Shown one piece after another: positions 48,780 to 57,379 of a stretch of DNA of 64,000 nucleotides. The stretch spans positions 40,363-104,362 of the forward strand of contig NZ_QQSV01000009.1 of NCBI RefSeq assembly GCF_003351145.1, read 5' to 3'. Position 1 is the stretch's first letter; every line of letters begins with the position of its first letter. The notes under the pieces were generated by a model. That model did not search any database. It was not told the DNA's origin and saw nothing but the letters and a program-made list of their open reading frames with translations. A program made the position numbers and the translations under genes. Origin of the DNA: Meiothermus sp. QL-1 (lineage in GTDB: Bacteria > Deinococcota > Deinococci > Deinococcales > Thermaceae).

Positions 48780-49984
48780 GCCCCATCCCCGAGCTTCTGG
48801 CCGAGCTAAGGGCCGGACGCCCAATCATCCTCCTGGACGACGAGCGGCGGGAGAACGAGGGCGATTTGGTGGTGGCCGCCGAGCACGCCACCCCGGAGGT
48901 CATCAACCTGATGATCCGGGAGGGGCGGGGCCTGGTCTGCCTGGCCCTCACCGCCGAGCGGGCCCGGGCGCTGGAGCTCCAGCCCATGGTACCCCAGAAC
49001 ACCGACCCCCACGCCACGGCCTTCACCGTCTCGGTCGACCACGTCTCCTGCGGCACCGGCATCAGCGCCTACGATCGGGCGAAGACAGTGCGGGCCTGCC
49101 TGGACCCCGCCACCCGCCCCAGCGACCTGCGCCGGCCCGGCCACATCTTCCCCCTGGTGGCCCGGCCCGGGGGGGTGCTGGAGCGCCCCGGCCACACCGA
49201 GGCGGCGGTGGACCTGGCCCGGCTGGCCGGCCTGGAGCCCGCGGGGGTGATCTGCGAGGTGGTGGCCGAGGACGGCCGCATGGCCCGCCGGCCCGAGCTC
49301 GAGGCGCTCGCCCGGCGGCTCGGCCTGAAGCTGGGCACCATCCGCGACCTGATCGCCTACCGCTGGCAAAGCGAGCCCCTGGTCGACCTAGAGGTCGAGA
49401 CCCGTCTGCCCACCCCCTACGCCACCTTCCGCCTTCTGGGCTTCCGCGAGCGGGTGAGCGGCCGGGAGCACCTGGCGTTGGTGCTGGGGGAGGACCTGGC
49501 CGACCCCCTGGTGCGGCTGCACAGCGAGTGCCTGACCGGCGATGCCCTGCACTCCCTGCGCTGCGACTGCCGGGCCCAGCTCGAGGCCGCCATGCGGCTC
49601 ATCGCCCAGGAAGGGCAGGGCATCATCCTGTATATGCGCCAGGAGGGGCGGGGGATTGGCCTTTTGAACAAGCTCAGGGCCTACGCCCTGCAGGACCAGG
49701 GGCTCGACACGGTGGAGGCCAACGAGCGCCTGGGCTTTCCAGCCGACGCCCGGGAGTACCACGCGGCCGTCCAGATCCTGCGCCACCTGGGGATTGGCCG
49801 GCTCCGCCTGCTGAGCAACAACCCCCACAAGGCTGAGGCCCTGCGGGCTGCAGGCCTCGAGGTGAGGCGCCTGCCCCTCCAGGTGGGGCAGACCCCCCAC
49901 AACCAGGCCTACCTGACGGCCAAGCGCGCCAAGCTGGGCCACTTCCTAGGAGAACTCCATGCCGTTGAAAACGCACCGCGCTAA
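48773..49984 (+). CDS. ribBA: bifunctional DHBP synthase / GTP cyclohydrolase II
   Basis: 403 aa. The N-terminal RibB half (about 1-205) makes 3,4-dihydroxy-2-butanone 4-phosphate: DDERRENEGDLVVAAEHATP and HTEAAVDLARLAGL. The C-terminal RibA half has zinc ligands in CLTGDALHSLRCDC and the GTP-site motif RQEGRGIGL. The RibB motif usually written SAxDRAxT appears as SAYDRAKT. GTG 48773 overlaps the ribD stop by 7 nt. Confidence 0.95.
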   Translation: MLSPIPELLAELRAGRPIILLDDERRENEGDLVVAAEHATPEVINLMIREGRGLVCLALTAERARALELQPMVPQNTDPHATAFTVSVDHVSCGTGISAYDRAKTVRACLDPATRPSDLRRPGHIFPLVARPGGVLERPGHTEAAVDLARLAGLEPAGVICEVVAEDGRMARRPELEALARRLGLKLGTIRDLIAYRWQSEPLVDLEVETRLPTPYATFRLLGFRERVSGREHLALVLGEDLADPLVRLHSECLTGDALHSLRCDCRAQLEAAMRLIAQEGQGIILYMRQEGRGIGLLNKLRAYALQDQGLDTVEANERLGFPADAREYHAAVQILRHLGIGRLRLLSNNPHKAEALRAAGLEVRRLPLQVGQTPHNQAYLTAKRAKLGHFLGELHAVENAPR

Positions 49985-50426
49985 CCTGATCGGGACGGGC
50001 CTCAGGTTCGCCCTGGTGGTCTCGCGCTGGAACCACCTGGTCACGGAAAGACTCCTCCACGGGGCGGTGGAAGCGCTAGTAGCCCACGGGGTGGCCGAGG
50101 ACGACCTCGAGGCCGCCTGGGTACCCGGCTCGTTCGAGCTGCCCCTCGCAGCCCGCCGAATGGCCCAAAGCGCCCGGTTCGACGCTGTGGTCGCCCTGGG
50201 CTGCCTAATCCGCGGGGCCACCGACCACTACCACTTCATCGCCGGCAGCGTCACCAGCGCCCTGCAGCACGCCATGCTGGAGACCGGCGTGCCCATCGCC
50301 TTCGGTGTCCTGACCACCGACACCCTGGAGCAGGCCCTGGAGCGCGCGGGCAGCAAGGCCGGCAACAAGGGGGCCGAGGCTGCCCTGGCAGCTTTGGAGA
50401 TGGCCCAGCTCCTGAAGCGGCTCTAG
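49959..50426 (+). CDS. ribH: 6,7-dimethyl-8-ribityllumazine synthase
   Basis: 155 aa. Lumazine synthase motifs are FALVVSRWNHLVTERLL, WVPGSFELPLAARRM, GCLIRGATDHYHFI with the catalytic His, and GVLTTDTLEQALERAG. It condenses the RibBA and RibD products. It overlaps the ribBA 3' end by 26 nt. The operon stops here without a riboflavin synthase (ribE) gene. The stop is shared tail to tail with hisS (CTAG). Confidence 0.95.
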   Translation: MPLKTHRANLIGTGLRFALVVSRWNHLVTERLLHGAVEALVAHGVAEDDLEAAWVPGSFELPLAARRMAQSARFDAVVALGCLIRGATDHYHFIAGSVTSALQHAMLETGVPIAFGVLTTDTLEQALERAGSKAGNKGAEAALAALEMAQLLKRL

Positions 50427-51700
50427 GGCCCCTCGAAGAGGCTGTGGAGCTGCAGGGGTTCCAGCTCCTTTTGCTCCCCGCTTTCCAGGTGTTTCAGGGT
50501 AACCACGCCCCTGGCGCGCTCGGCCTCGCCCAGGAAGCCCACGTACCGGGCCCCCTTCCTGAGGGCCTCCTCCAGGGCCTTGCGGGGGCTTTTGGGGCTG
50601 TAGCCGATCTCCACCCGCACCTTGGGCCTGAGCTGTTCGGCCAGGACCAAAGCCTCGATCCGGCCGGCCTCGTCCAGAGGGGCCAGGTATAGGGCGGGGG
50701 AGGGGTCGGCGGGGATGGCCACCCCCTCCTGCTCCAGGGCGATCGCCACCCGCTCGATGCCGATACCGAAGCCCACCCCGGGCACCCTGGGCCCCCCCAG
50801 CATCTCCGAAAGGCCATCGTAGCGCCCCCCGCCGCCCAGCGCCGACTTGGCCCCAATCCGGGCGTGGTGGACCTCCCAGGCGGTGCGCACGTAGTAGTCG
50901 AGACCGCGCACCAGGGTGGGGTCCACGCTGTAGCTTATTCCCAGCTGGTCGAGGTAACGGCAGACCTGCTGGTGGAAGGCCCGGGCCTCCGGGCCCAGGA
51001 ACTCCAGCATGGGCCTCACCTCGAGCTCGGCCAAAACGGCCTGGTCGCCCTCGTCCTTGGAGTCCAGAATGCGCATGGGGTTGGCCTCCAGGCGCGCCCT
51101 CGAGTCCTCCGAGAGCCTTTCGGCATGGGGCCGGAGGAGCTCCCGCAGGTACTGGTTGTAGCGGCTCCGGTCCTCCGGGTCGCCCACCGAGCCCAGCTTC
51201 ACCTCGAGGTGCTTCAGCCCCAGGGTCTTGTAGATGCGCACCATCAGGGCGATGGCCTCCGCGTCCAGCAGGGGGTCGGAGAGCCCCAGGGCCTCGTAGT
51301 CGATCTGGTGGAACTGCTTGTAGCGGCCCTTCTGCTGGCGCTCTCCGCGGAAGATAGGGCCCCAGGTGAAAAGCCGCACCGGCTGGGGCCAGACCTTCAT
51401 ACCGTGCTGGTTGTAGGCCCGCACGATGGCCGCGGTGGGCTCGGGACGCAGGGCCAGCGTCCGGCCGCCGCGGTCTTCCAGCACGTACATCTCCTTCTTG
51501 ACCACGATGTCCGAGCTGGGCCCCACCCCTTTCTCGAAGACCTCGAGGTACTCGAAGATGGGGGTGTGAATCATCTCCGCCCCGGCCCCCCGCAGCACCT
51601 CCTCGGCGGTCTCCACGATGTAGCGGAAGACCGGCTCACGAAAAGGAAACTCCCTGGCCCGGGCAAAGATATCGTTGGTTCCGGGAACCGCGCGCAGCAT
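50423..51700 (-). CDS. hisS: histidyl-tRNA synthetase
   Basis: A 425-aa class II synthetase. Motif 2 region FRGERQQKGRYKQFHQIDYE, histidine loop LVRGLDYYVRTAWEV, GGGGRYDGL and motif 3 GFGIGIERVAIAL are all present, followed by the anticodon domain. ATG 51700. It is 36 nt downstream of a small ParA-linked gene on the same strand. Confidence 0.96.
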   Translation of the reverse strand: MLRAVPGTNDIFARAREFPFREPVFRYIVETAEEVLRGAGAEMIHTPIFEYLEVFEKGVGPSSDIVVKKEMYVLEDRGGRTLALRPEPTAAIVRAYNQHGMKVWPQPVRLFTWGPIFRGERQQKGRYKQFHQIDYEALGLSDPLLDAEAIALMVRIYKTLGLKHLEVKLGSVGDPEDRSRYNQYLRELLRPHAERLSEDSRARLEANPMRILDSKDEGDQAVLAELEVRPMLEFLGPEARAFHQQVCRYLDQLGISYSVDPTLVRGLDYYVRTAWEVHHARIGAKSALGGGGRYDGLSEMLGGPRVPGVGFGIGIERVAIALEQEGVAIPADPSPALYLAPLDEAGRIEALVLAEQLRPKVRVEIGYSPKSPRKALEEALRKGARYVGFLGEAERARGVVTLKHLESGEQKELEPLQLHSLFEGP

Positions 51701-51736
51701 GAGCCCTATTCTATCGGGCGTGGGGGCTTGCCGGGT

Positions 51737-51907
51737 TCAGCGAAAAAAATCTTTCTCCTTGCGCACGTAGGTGAGATAGGGGGGGAGAGGACGCTCAGGG
51801 GGCGTGCGAGATTCTCCCGGCCCCTCCTCCTGAGGAGCGGGGGTCCCTTCGGGGGCCTCCCGTAGCGCTTCCTCCTTCACCAGCTCCGCCAAGCGCTTGC
51901 GCTTCAC
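51737..51907 (-). CDS. 56-aa protein coupled to ParA
   Basis: GTG 51907 overlaps the parA stop (GTGA). It has a basic N terminus (KRKRLAELVKEEAL), a Pro/Glu-rich middle and a C-terminal YLTYVRKEKDFF. Not recognised. The position immediately after a short ParA is where small centromere-binding partners are found in type Ib partition cassettes, so it may be the ParB analogue (inference). Confidence 0.6.
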   Translation of the reverse strand: MKRKRLAELVKEEALREAPEGTPAPQEEGPGESRTPPERPLPPYLTYVRKEKDFFR

Positions 51908-52554
51908 GCCTCCCTCCTTTCGGGGATTCTTTCCAGTTCCCGGAGGAGTTCCTCCGCCACCCGGCGGTAGTCCGCCTCTGCCTCCCGGGCGTTGGGGCCG
52001 CGCCAACGGGTGATGGGCTTTCCGTCTAAGGCGGCCCGCTCGTGGGCCTTGTAGGCCCGCACGAAAGCATGGAAGGCGGGGACACCGGCCTCCATGAGGG
52101 CGGTCTGGGCCTCGAGGGCCTCTCCCAGGCTCCGTGGATCCACCCGGGTTAGGAGGACCCGGTGGGCCACCCTGAGAGGGCGGACGGCCTGCCGTACCGT
52201 CTCCACCAGGGCCTCGAGGTCCAAGGGGGCGGGAGGCGTGGGCAGAACAGCGTAGTCCGAGGCCTTGAGCACCGCCTCCAGGGCCTCGGAGCGAAGGGCG
52301 GGGGGCGTGTCCACCACCACGGCTTCGTAGCCCTTTACCTTCCTGAGGCGGAGGAGGAGGGCGGGGTCCGTTTCCTGGGCCAGGTCAAAGGGCATCTCCC
52401 CCCGCCCCGCCCACCAGGAGGCGGAGCCCTGGGGATCGGCGTCTACTAGGAGGACGGGAGCCCCTTCCGCCAAGATGGCGGCGAGGTTGATGGCAGTGGT
52501 GGTCTTCCCCACCCCACCTTTACCGTTCACCACGGCCGCCCATCCGGGCGGCAA
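51904..52554 (-). CDS. ParA family partition ATPase
   Basis: 216 aa. Deviant Walker A NGKGGVGKTTTAINLAAIL at the very N terminus, Walker A' VDADPQGSA and Walker B VVVDTPPA. It lacks the N-terminal HTH of P1-type ParA, so it belongs to the short type Ib group. TTG 52554 is the only start that keeps the first strand. No ParB homologue is adjacent except possibly the 56-aa gene. The cassette may be a plasmid remnant in the chromosome. Confidence 0.85.
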   Translation of the reverse strand: MPPGWAAVVNGKGGVGKTTTAINLAAILAEGAPVLLVDADPQGSASWWAGRGEMPFDLAQETDPALLLRLRKVKGYEAVVVDTPPALRSEALEAVLKASDYAVLPTPPAPLDLEALVETVRQAVRPLRVAHRVLLTRVDPRSLGEALEAQTALMEAGVPAFHAFVRAYKAHERAALDGKPITRWRGPNAREAEADYRRVAEELLRELERIPERREA

Positions 52555-52579
52555 CCTCTTGCAGAGGGAAGGGTGTCGG

Positions 52580-53263
52580 CTACAAACTCACCCGCACGTC
52601 CTTGCTGCCGGCATCGCCATACTCCCCCACCCGCAGCACCAGGGCCTTGACCTCGGTGCCCTTGGGCACAGAAAACACTACCGCAAAGTTCAGGGCCGCC
52701 CCCGGCAAGAGGGTAAAGCCCCCACCCGTGTTGGTCCCGGCGGGGCTGTCGTAGGCGATGGGCGGAAACGAGCGGCCATCGGCCCCGGCCAGGGCGGTGT
52801 TGCCGGGGTTGTTCACGCTCAGCGGGGGGGCCACCGTGCCCGACTGCTTGGCGTTCTTGAGCACCCCGGTGACCACCACCAGTTCTTCCTCAGGGTTGCG
52901 GGGCTGGATGGCCAGGCTGTTCTTGTCAAAGCGGGTGGTGTAGCTCTGCATCCGCTCCACCTTCTGCACCTGCACCCTGAAGAGCCCGGTGAGGATCTGG
53001 TCCCCCACCTTGCCCTGGAACTGCCCGGTCAGCTGGTTGGCCCCGCCCGCAGCGCGTATCTCGTAGCCGCCCTGCACCTTGACCACCGTCTGGCCCAGGG
53101 CCTTGGCCACGTCGGCCACCGGCACGTAGGCGGTGCCCTGTACCACGATCACCCGCGTGGAGGCCACCTGCCCGTTCAGGATGAGCCGCTGGGCGCTCTG
53201 GGCCAGAGCCAAGAGCAGGAGGCCCAGCACCAGTACCAGGACTGTTTTCCAAAGCCGATGCAT
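52580..53263 (-). CDS. secreted stalk-domain protein, paralogue of the one at 33167
   Basis: 227 aa. ATG 53263 is preceded by AGGAGGAAA; a signal peptide (TVLVLVLGLLLLALAQSAQ) follows. The stalk-like domain reads LILNGQVASTRVIVVQGTAY then VPVADVAKALG. GGANQ and a beta-rich domain then follow, the same order as the protein at 33167-33829. Function unknown; probably surface-exposed. It begins 9 nt after the neighbouring secreted gene. Confidence 0.85.
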   Translation of the reverse strand: MHRLWKTVLVLVLGLLLLALAQSAQRLILNGQVASTRVIVVQGTAYVPVADVAKALGQTVVKVQGGYEIRAAGGANQLTGQFQGKVGDQILTGLFRVQVQKVERMQSYTTRFDKNSLAIQPRNPEEELVVVTGVLKNAKQSGTVAPPLSVNNPGNTALAGADGRSFPPIAYDSPAGTNTGGGFTLLPGAALNFAVVFSVPKGTEVKALVLRVGEYGDAGSKDVRVSL

Positions 53264-53272
53264 GTTTTCCTC

Positions 53273-53809
53273 CTACTTGAACTTCTGTACCCGCTCAATG
53301 ACGGCCAGGGCCCACTTGCGGTAGCCCTCGAGGTCCATGCTGCTGGAGGTGAGCAAGAAAGCATACTCGCGGTAGCGGAAGGCCAGGCTGAAGACTGGCT
53401 GGCTCTGGTCGCCGCGAGAGAGCCCGGCCTCGTCCCCCACCTTCAGACCCACCCAGCTGGGGGCTCCCTTGCGGATTTCCCCCAGCCAGTGCTGGGCCCC
53501 CTGGGGGCTGCTGCGGAAGTACTGCAGCTGGGTGACCCCACCGGAGGACAGGTTCTGAATGCAGTAGGACATGGGCTGTACCGAGCCGATGGCTTGCGCC
53601 ATAGCCTGGGCCACGGCCTGGCCGCCGCTGCCGCTCAGGGGCTTGCCATCCTGCAAAAGGCCTTCCTTGCTCATCACAAAGCCCAAGGAGCCCAGGGCGT
53701 TGGGGGTGTTGTCGGCGTTAAAAATGCCCATCAGGTAGCAGGGGTGGGGGTCTTTCTGGGCCAGGGCAAAGCCAGGTAACAAAGCTATGAATCAGAATCT
53801 GCGCGTAAT
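53273..53809 (-). pseudogene. secreted protein with a disrupted signal peptide
   Basis: From 53782 the frame encodes 169 aa starting LLPGFALAQ, the end of a signal peptide, then a domain with two Cys (HPCYLMGIF, SYCIQNLSS) and a helical C terminus (YRKWALAVIERVQ). The n-region upstream reads TRRF, then TGA (53794-53792), then FIALLPGFALAQ, and no ATG/GTG is found. So the start of the gene seems lost by point changes. A TTG at 53782 could give a non-exported product. Next to the stalk-domain gene; function unknown. Confidence 0.55.
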
Positions 53810-53907
53810 GGTTCTCCCTTACCTACGCCATACCAACTATATCGCGTTTTCTACCAATGCGACGCACACGCGTCGTGCAGCAAAAACCGCCGCACTATTT
53901 GTGGGAA

Positions 53908-53919
53908 CCGCTCTAGCGG
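53908..53919 (-). terminator. short hairpin after the toxin gene
   Basis: CCGCT/AGCGG with a 2-nt loop, 11 nt beyond the toxin stop, with a TTTTT run some 30 nt further on. Weak. Confidence 0.3.
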
Positions 53920-53929
53920 GCCTTTGCTC

Positions 53930-54316
53930 TCACCAGAGCCGGCTTACCCCAAACCGGTCAAAAACCTCATCCTTGCTCAACAGGGTAAGTTGCTCGACCT
54001 GGGCCTGCGCCGCTAGGGCCCTATCGAAAGGGTCTTTGTGCTCCTGGTCATAGCGACTTGCCTGCAGGGCATGGACGCTCGAAAAAGGGAGTTCCAAAAA
54101 GCCATAGACTTGTAAGCTGCTGTGATATTCCTCCAGCAAATTCCTGGCCGAGGGCAGCCTGCCCAGTTTCCACTTGATGGCCAGCTCCCAGGCTGTTATG
54201 GAGCTGACATAAACCTCATGGCTGCGGTTTCTGACAAGGGCCAGTACCCGCGCGGAAAGCAGGGCTTTGGCAGTGTCGTACCACAGGAGGGTATGCGTAT
54301 CGAGCAGGAATCGCAT
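53930..54316 (-). CDS. PIN-domain toxin (VapC-like)
   Basis: 128 aa. The PIN nuclease acidic residues are seen in FLLDTHTLLW, SSITAWELAIKWKLG and KDPFDRALAAQA. These toxins cut tRNA or rRNA. ATG 54316 is 21 nt after the antitoxin stop. The two genes have a common promoter and operator. Confidence 0.92.
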   Translation of the reverse strand: MRFLLDTHTLLWYDTAKALLSARVLALVRNRSHEVYVSSITAWELAIKWKLGRLPSARNLLEEYHSSLQVYGFLELPFSSVHALQASRYDQEHKDPFDRALAAQAQVEQLTLLSKDEVFDRFGVSRLW

Positions 54317-54337
54317 TGCGATTGTTTGTGGGCCTTG

Positions 54338-54574
54338 CTAGCGAAGCCACTCTGCCAGCTCATCTTCGCCCAGGGGCTTCAAGGATTCTTCAATCTCGGC
54401 ATCGCTCAGCTTGTGGGGGTGGAGTTCCACCGGGCGCTGACCCTTCTGACCCTCGATGGGTACCAGCCGGAGCAGGGGTTTGCCGTGCTTGGAGATAATC
54501 ACCTCCTCGCCCCGCAGGGCTTTTTCGACCAACTGGGAAAACCGGGTCTTGGCTTCGTGGATGTTGACCTTCAC
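54338..54574 (-). CDS. Phd/YefM-type antitoxin
   Basis: 78 aa. GTG 54574 with GGAGGAAAT upstream. The N-terminal DNA-binding fold reads VNIHEAKTRFSQLVEKAL, then EEVIISKHGKPLLRLVPI, typical of Phd/YefM. The C-terminal acidic tail (DAEIEESLKPLGEDELAEWL) would wrap the toxin. It represses its own promoter by analogy with the family. Confidence 0.92.
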   Translation of the reverse strand: MKVNIHEAKTRFSQLVEKALRGEEVIISKHGKPLLRLVPIEGQKGQRPVELHPHKLSDAEIEESLKPLGEDELAEWLR

Positions 54575-54583
54575 ATTTCCTCC

Positions 54584-54619
54584 AAATCTAGTCCACCTTA
54601 GCAAAAACAGACTAGATTT
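54584..54619. promoter_or_regulatory. palindromic operator of the toxin-antitoxin operon
   Basis: AAATCTAGTC (54584-54593) and GACTAGATTT (54610-54619): perfect 10-bp arms separated by 16 nt, bracketing the -10 of the promoter. Confidence 0.75.
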
Positions 54620-54623
54620 TCAA
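54595..54623 (-). promoter_or_regulatory. promoter of the toxin-antitoxin operon
   Basis: TTGAAA (54623-54618), 17 nt and TAAGGT (54600-54595), inside the palindromic operator. Confidence 0.55.
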
Positions 54624-54695
54624 ATCGGAGGGTGCGCTCCGGGCCAGCTCCGTTGGCTATAGTTTGGATAAGTGTAGTGGGGGGCTCGAATACCG

Positions 54696-54854
54696 CTACT
54701 CGAGTTCATTCACGACGCCAAGATTCAAATACTGCTGGATCGCATTCCCGCCGCCGGAGATGCGGATGTCCTTGCCACCGGCTGCTTCGCGCGCCAGCGC
54801 GAGCGCCCGCTGGGCTCCCTCGTTTGAAATAACATCGTTTGCCGCCGAGGTCAT
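54696..54854 (-). pseudogene. fragment of a dihydrofolate-reductase-like (RibD_C) protein
   Basis: A 52-codon frame whose LALAREAAGGKDIRISGGG then NAIQQYLNLGVVNELE matches the C-terminal half of DHFR/RibD_C-family proteins (pattern GGKDVxVxGGAxxIQQYLxAGLVDEL). Both the N-terminal domain and the last strands are missing. Base composition is less GC-rich than in neighbouring genes, which fits acquired and decaying DNA. Confidence 0.6.
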
Positions 54855-54876
54855 AGAAAATAGTCCACAGATTTAG

Positions 54877-55125
54877 CGTAGAGATCCGATACGTCGACAG
54901 GGCTACGCCACCACCGTTGACGAGCTCGATTATGGTGTGACCGCCCTAGCATTTCCGATTCGGGCCCCCGATGGCACCACCATTGCGGCGCTCAATACCT
55001 CGGGGTACACCGGGCTGGCAACGCTCGAACGGCTTGTAGCTAAGCGCCTTCCAGAGCTTCGCTCCGCAGCTCATCGCATAACCCTAAGTCGGAACCCGGT
55101 CATCTACTCTATGCTGGCTCCCTAG
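54877..55125 (+). pseudogene. 3' fragment of an IclR-family regulator
   Basis: No start. The frame from 54877 reads RRQGYATTVDELDYGVTALA, then PIRAPDGTTIAALNTSGYTG and a C-terminal helix. This is the end of an IclR effector domain of PcaR/PcaU type. The HTH and the first half are absent. Codon use is less GC-rich than in its neighbours. It ends 2 nt before the stop of the diguanylate cyclase gene. Confidence 0.7.
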
Positions 55126-55127
55126 GA

Positions 55128-57239
55128 TTACTTAACCCTCTTTTTATCCTCGTACATCCGCGCATCGGCCAGGGCCAAAAGCGCCTCAGCGCTATCAGCC
55201 TCGGCGGGGAAGGTAGCCCGCCCGACGTTGACCAAAAGGCAAATCCCCTCCAAACAGACCCGCGAGACCGCCTCGCTCAAGCGGCTGGCCGCTGCCTGGG
55301 CCCCCTCGGCATCGGTCTGGGGCAGAAGCACCACGAACTCGTCCCCCCCCCAGCGGAAGACCAGGTCCGCACCCCGCTGGCTTTGCCGCAGCGCCCGTGC
55401 TACCGCCACCAGGGCCCTGTCGCCCATGGCGTGGCCGAGGCGGTCATTGATGGGCTTGAAGTTGCGCAGGTCAAGCACCAGCAAGGAAAGAGGATAGCAA
55501 TAGCGGCGGGCCCGCTCGACTTCCTCGACCAGACGCTGCTCAAAGGCTCGGCGGTTGTAAAGCCCGGTGAGCTCGTCGGTAAGGGCGGCCTCCTCCAAGG
55601 CCTGCCGGTTTTTCAGCTCGTGCACCAGGGAGGCGATGGGGGTAGCGAAGAGCTGAGCGGTGGCAAGAGAGTCCTCGGCGAAGGCCTCAGGGTCCTCCAG
55701 GCTGTCCAGGTTCAGGTAGGCCAGCACCCGGCCCTGGTGGCTCACCGGCAAGCAGAGGTTGGCCCGGGAGCCCTCCACCCGGATGCGGGGGGAGTCCGGG
55801 CTGCTCTGGACATGCCCGTACCACGCCTGCATCTCCTCCTCGCTTTGCGTCTTTGTGCAGTCCCAGACTGGCCCAAGGACCGCCCGGCAGACGTACACCC
55901 CCTTTTCCCGTACCCAGAGGCTGCCGGCCTCGCTGCCGGGCACCAGCTCGATGGCGGCCTCGAGGATGTGCTGGTAGACCTCCCCGGAGGGGTAGGTCCA
56001 GGCCTCGGTGAGAAGCCGGTTGATGCGCTGGTGCACTTCTTCCAGCAAAGCCCGCTCCAGCGCCGAGCTCAAAAGCCGCTCCACGCCCAAAAGAATCTCC
56101 TTCCGGCTGCGCGTCCAGGGCATCCGGGTCCGGCTCCCCAGGACCAGCACCACCCGGCCCTTCATGGCATCGCGGGTGTGCACCGGGTAGGCCGCCAGGC
56201 TCTTGAAACCCGCCTTGGTGAGCTCGGGTATCGCCTCCGGCAGCTCGTCGTAGCGCTCGGTGAATTGAGGCATGCCGCTGTGGTAGGCCTGCCAGGCCAG
56301 GCCCCGGCGATAGGTGAGCTGACGGGCCAGGGGCTCCAGGCCAGCCCTCAGCTCCAGGGGAAGCTGCCAGGCCAGGCCCTGGAGGTAGCCCTGGCGGTAC
56401 TGCAGGACCGCACCCGCCTCCATCCCCAGCGCGGGGAGCAGGTGGCGGAGCACCCTTTCGGCCACCTCTCGTTTGTCGCCGGCGCTGGCTAAATCGTCGG
56501 CCACGGCGAGCAAAAGTCGGCGCAGCTCGAGGTTGTAGAGGTGCTCGAGCTGGTAGCCGATGGCCCGGGCCAGGCGGGAGGTGAGCTCGAGCTCCTCTTT
56601 CTGCCAGGGGGTATCCCGCACGAGCTGCAAAACCGCCACTACCTCGTCGCGCATACGCAGGGGCAGCGCTACTTCGTAATGTTCCCAATGCCGGGAAGGA
56701 GCCTGGGTTGTCCAGACAACCCTGTGTTCCCTCACGGCCTGCCCCACCAGCGGGCTGGTCTCAGCCCCTTCAGCCAGCGGTCTGAGCTGCCCGTCTCCAG
56801 CAGGTACCCAGACGTGCGAGCGGGTATTTTGCAAAAGATTGGAGAGCATTAGGGGCAGCTCGAGCAAAAGCTGCTGCCGGTTGAAAAAGCGGGGCACCAC
56901 CTCCATCCCCTGCAGAAACACGTCCTGTACCTGGGCTAGCTGCTTGGCCCGGCGGTGGGCCCGGCGGAGGCTGGCGCCCACCTGGTCGGCCAGGTAGGCC
57001 GAGAGCAGAAGTATCGCCCCCATGACCAGGTGCTCCTGCAAGCTGGCCTGAAAGATGTAAATCACCCCCACCGAAAAAAGGGCCACTGCCAGGCCCACGC
57101 CCATTCCGCGCAGGCTGGCCACCGTGGCGGTGAATATCATCAACCAGGGCAGGGCATAAATTCCCGCCAACCCAAGCGCATAGGCCGCCGCTGTGGCGGC
57201 CAAGGAGAGCGCCAGGATGAGGGGATAGGGTAGGGTCAT
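55128..57239 (-). CDS. membrane diguanylate cyclase with GAF domains and GGDEF
   Basis: 703 aa. About four N-terminal transmembrane helices (about 5-95) precede a helical linker and three GAF-like sensor regions (about 110-235, 240-385, 400-540). The C-terminal GGDEF domain (about 545-703) starts DELTGLYNRRAFEQRL. The active site is intact (RWGGDEFVVLLP), and RGAD lies five residues upstream, the RxxD inhibitory site. It makes cyclic di-GMP and is probably product-inhibited. No EAL partner is in the window. ATG 57239. Confidence 0.93.
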   Translation of the reverse strand: MTLPYPLILALSLAATAAAYALGLAGIYALPWLMIFTATVASLRGMGVGLAVALFSVGVIYIFQASLQEHLVMGAILLLSAYLADQVGASLRRAHRRAKQLAQVQDVFLQGMEVVPRFFNRQQLLLELPLMLSNLLQNTRSHVWVPAGDGQLRPLAEGAETSPLVGQAVREHRVVWTTQAPSRHWEHYEVALPLRMRDEVVAVLQLVRDTPWQKEELELTSRLARAIGYQLEHLYNLELRRLLLAVADDLASAGDKREVAERVLRHLLPALGMEAGAVLQYRQGYLQGLAWQLPLELRAGLEPLARQLTYRRGLAWQAYHSGMPQFTERYDELPEAIPELTKAGFKSLAAYPVHTRDAMKGRVVLVLGSRTRMPWTRSRKEILLGVERLLSSALERALLEEVHQRINRLLTEAWTYPSGEVYQHILEAAIELVPGSEAGSLWVREKGVYVCRAVLGPVWDCTKTQSEEEMQAWYGHVQSSPDSPRIRVEGSRANLCLPVSHQGRVLAYLNLDSLEDPEAFAEDSLATAQLFATPIASLVHELKNRQALEEAALTDELTGLYNRRAFEQRLVEEVERARRYCYPLSLLVLDLRNFKPINDRLGHAMGDRALVAVARALRQSQRGADLVFRWGGDEFVVLLPQTDAEGAQAAASRLSEAVSRVCLEGICLLVNVGRATFPAEADSAEALLALADARMYEDKKRVK

Positions 57240-57379
57240 AGCGGCAGCTGTGCCACCACTTTAGCAAATTAAGCTGATGGGGCCCAGCAAACCAGACGTC
57301 AAAAATGAACTCGAGTACACGTAACGCGGGCGGTGACGGCTGCAGGCGGATTTTTCCTGTCCTTCGTTAGCATTCTCTC

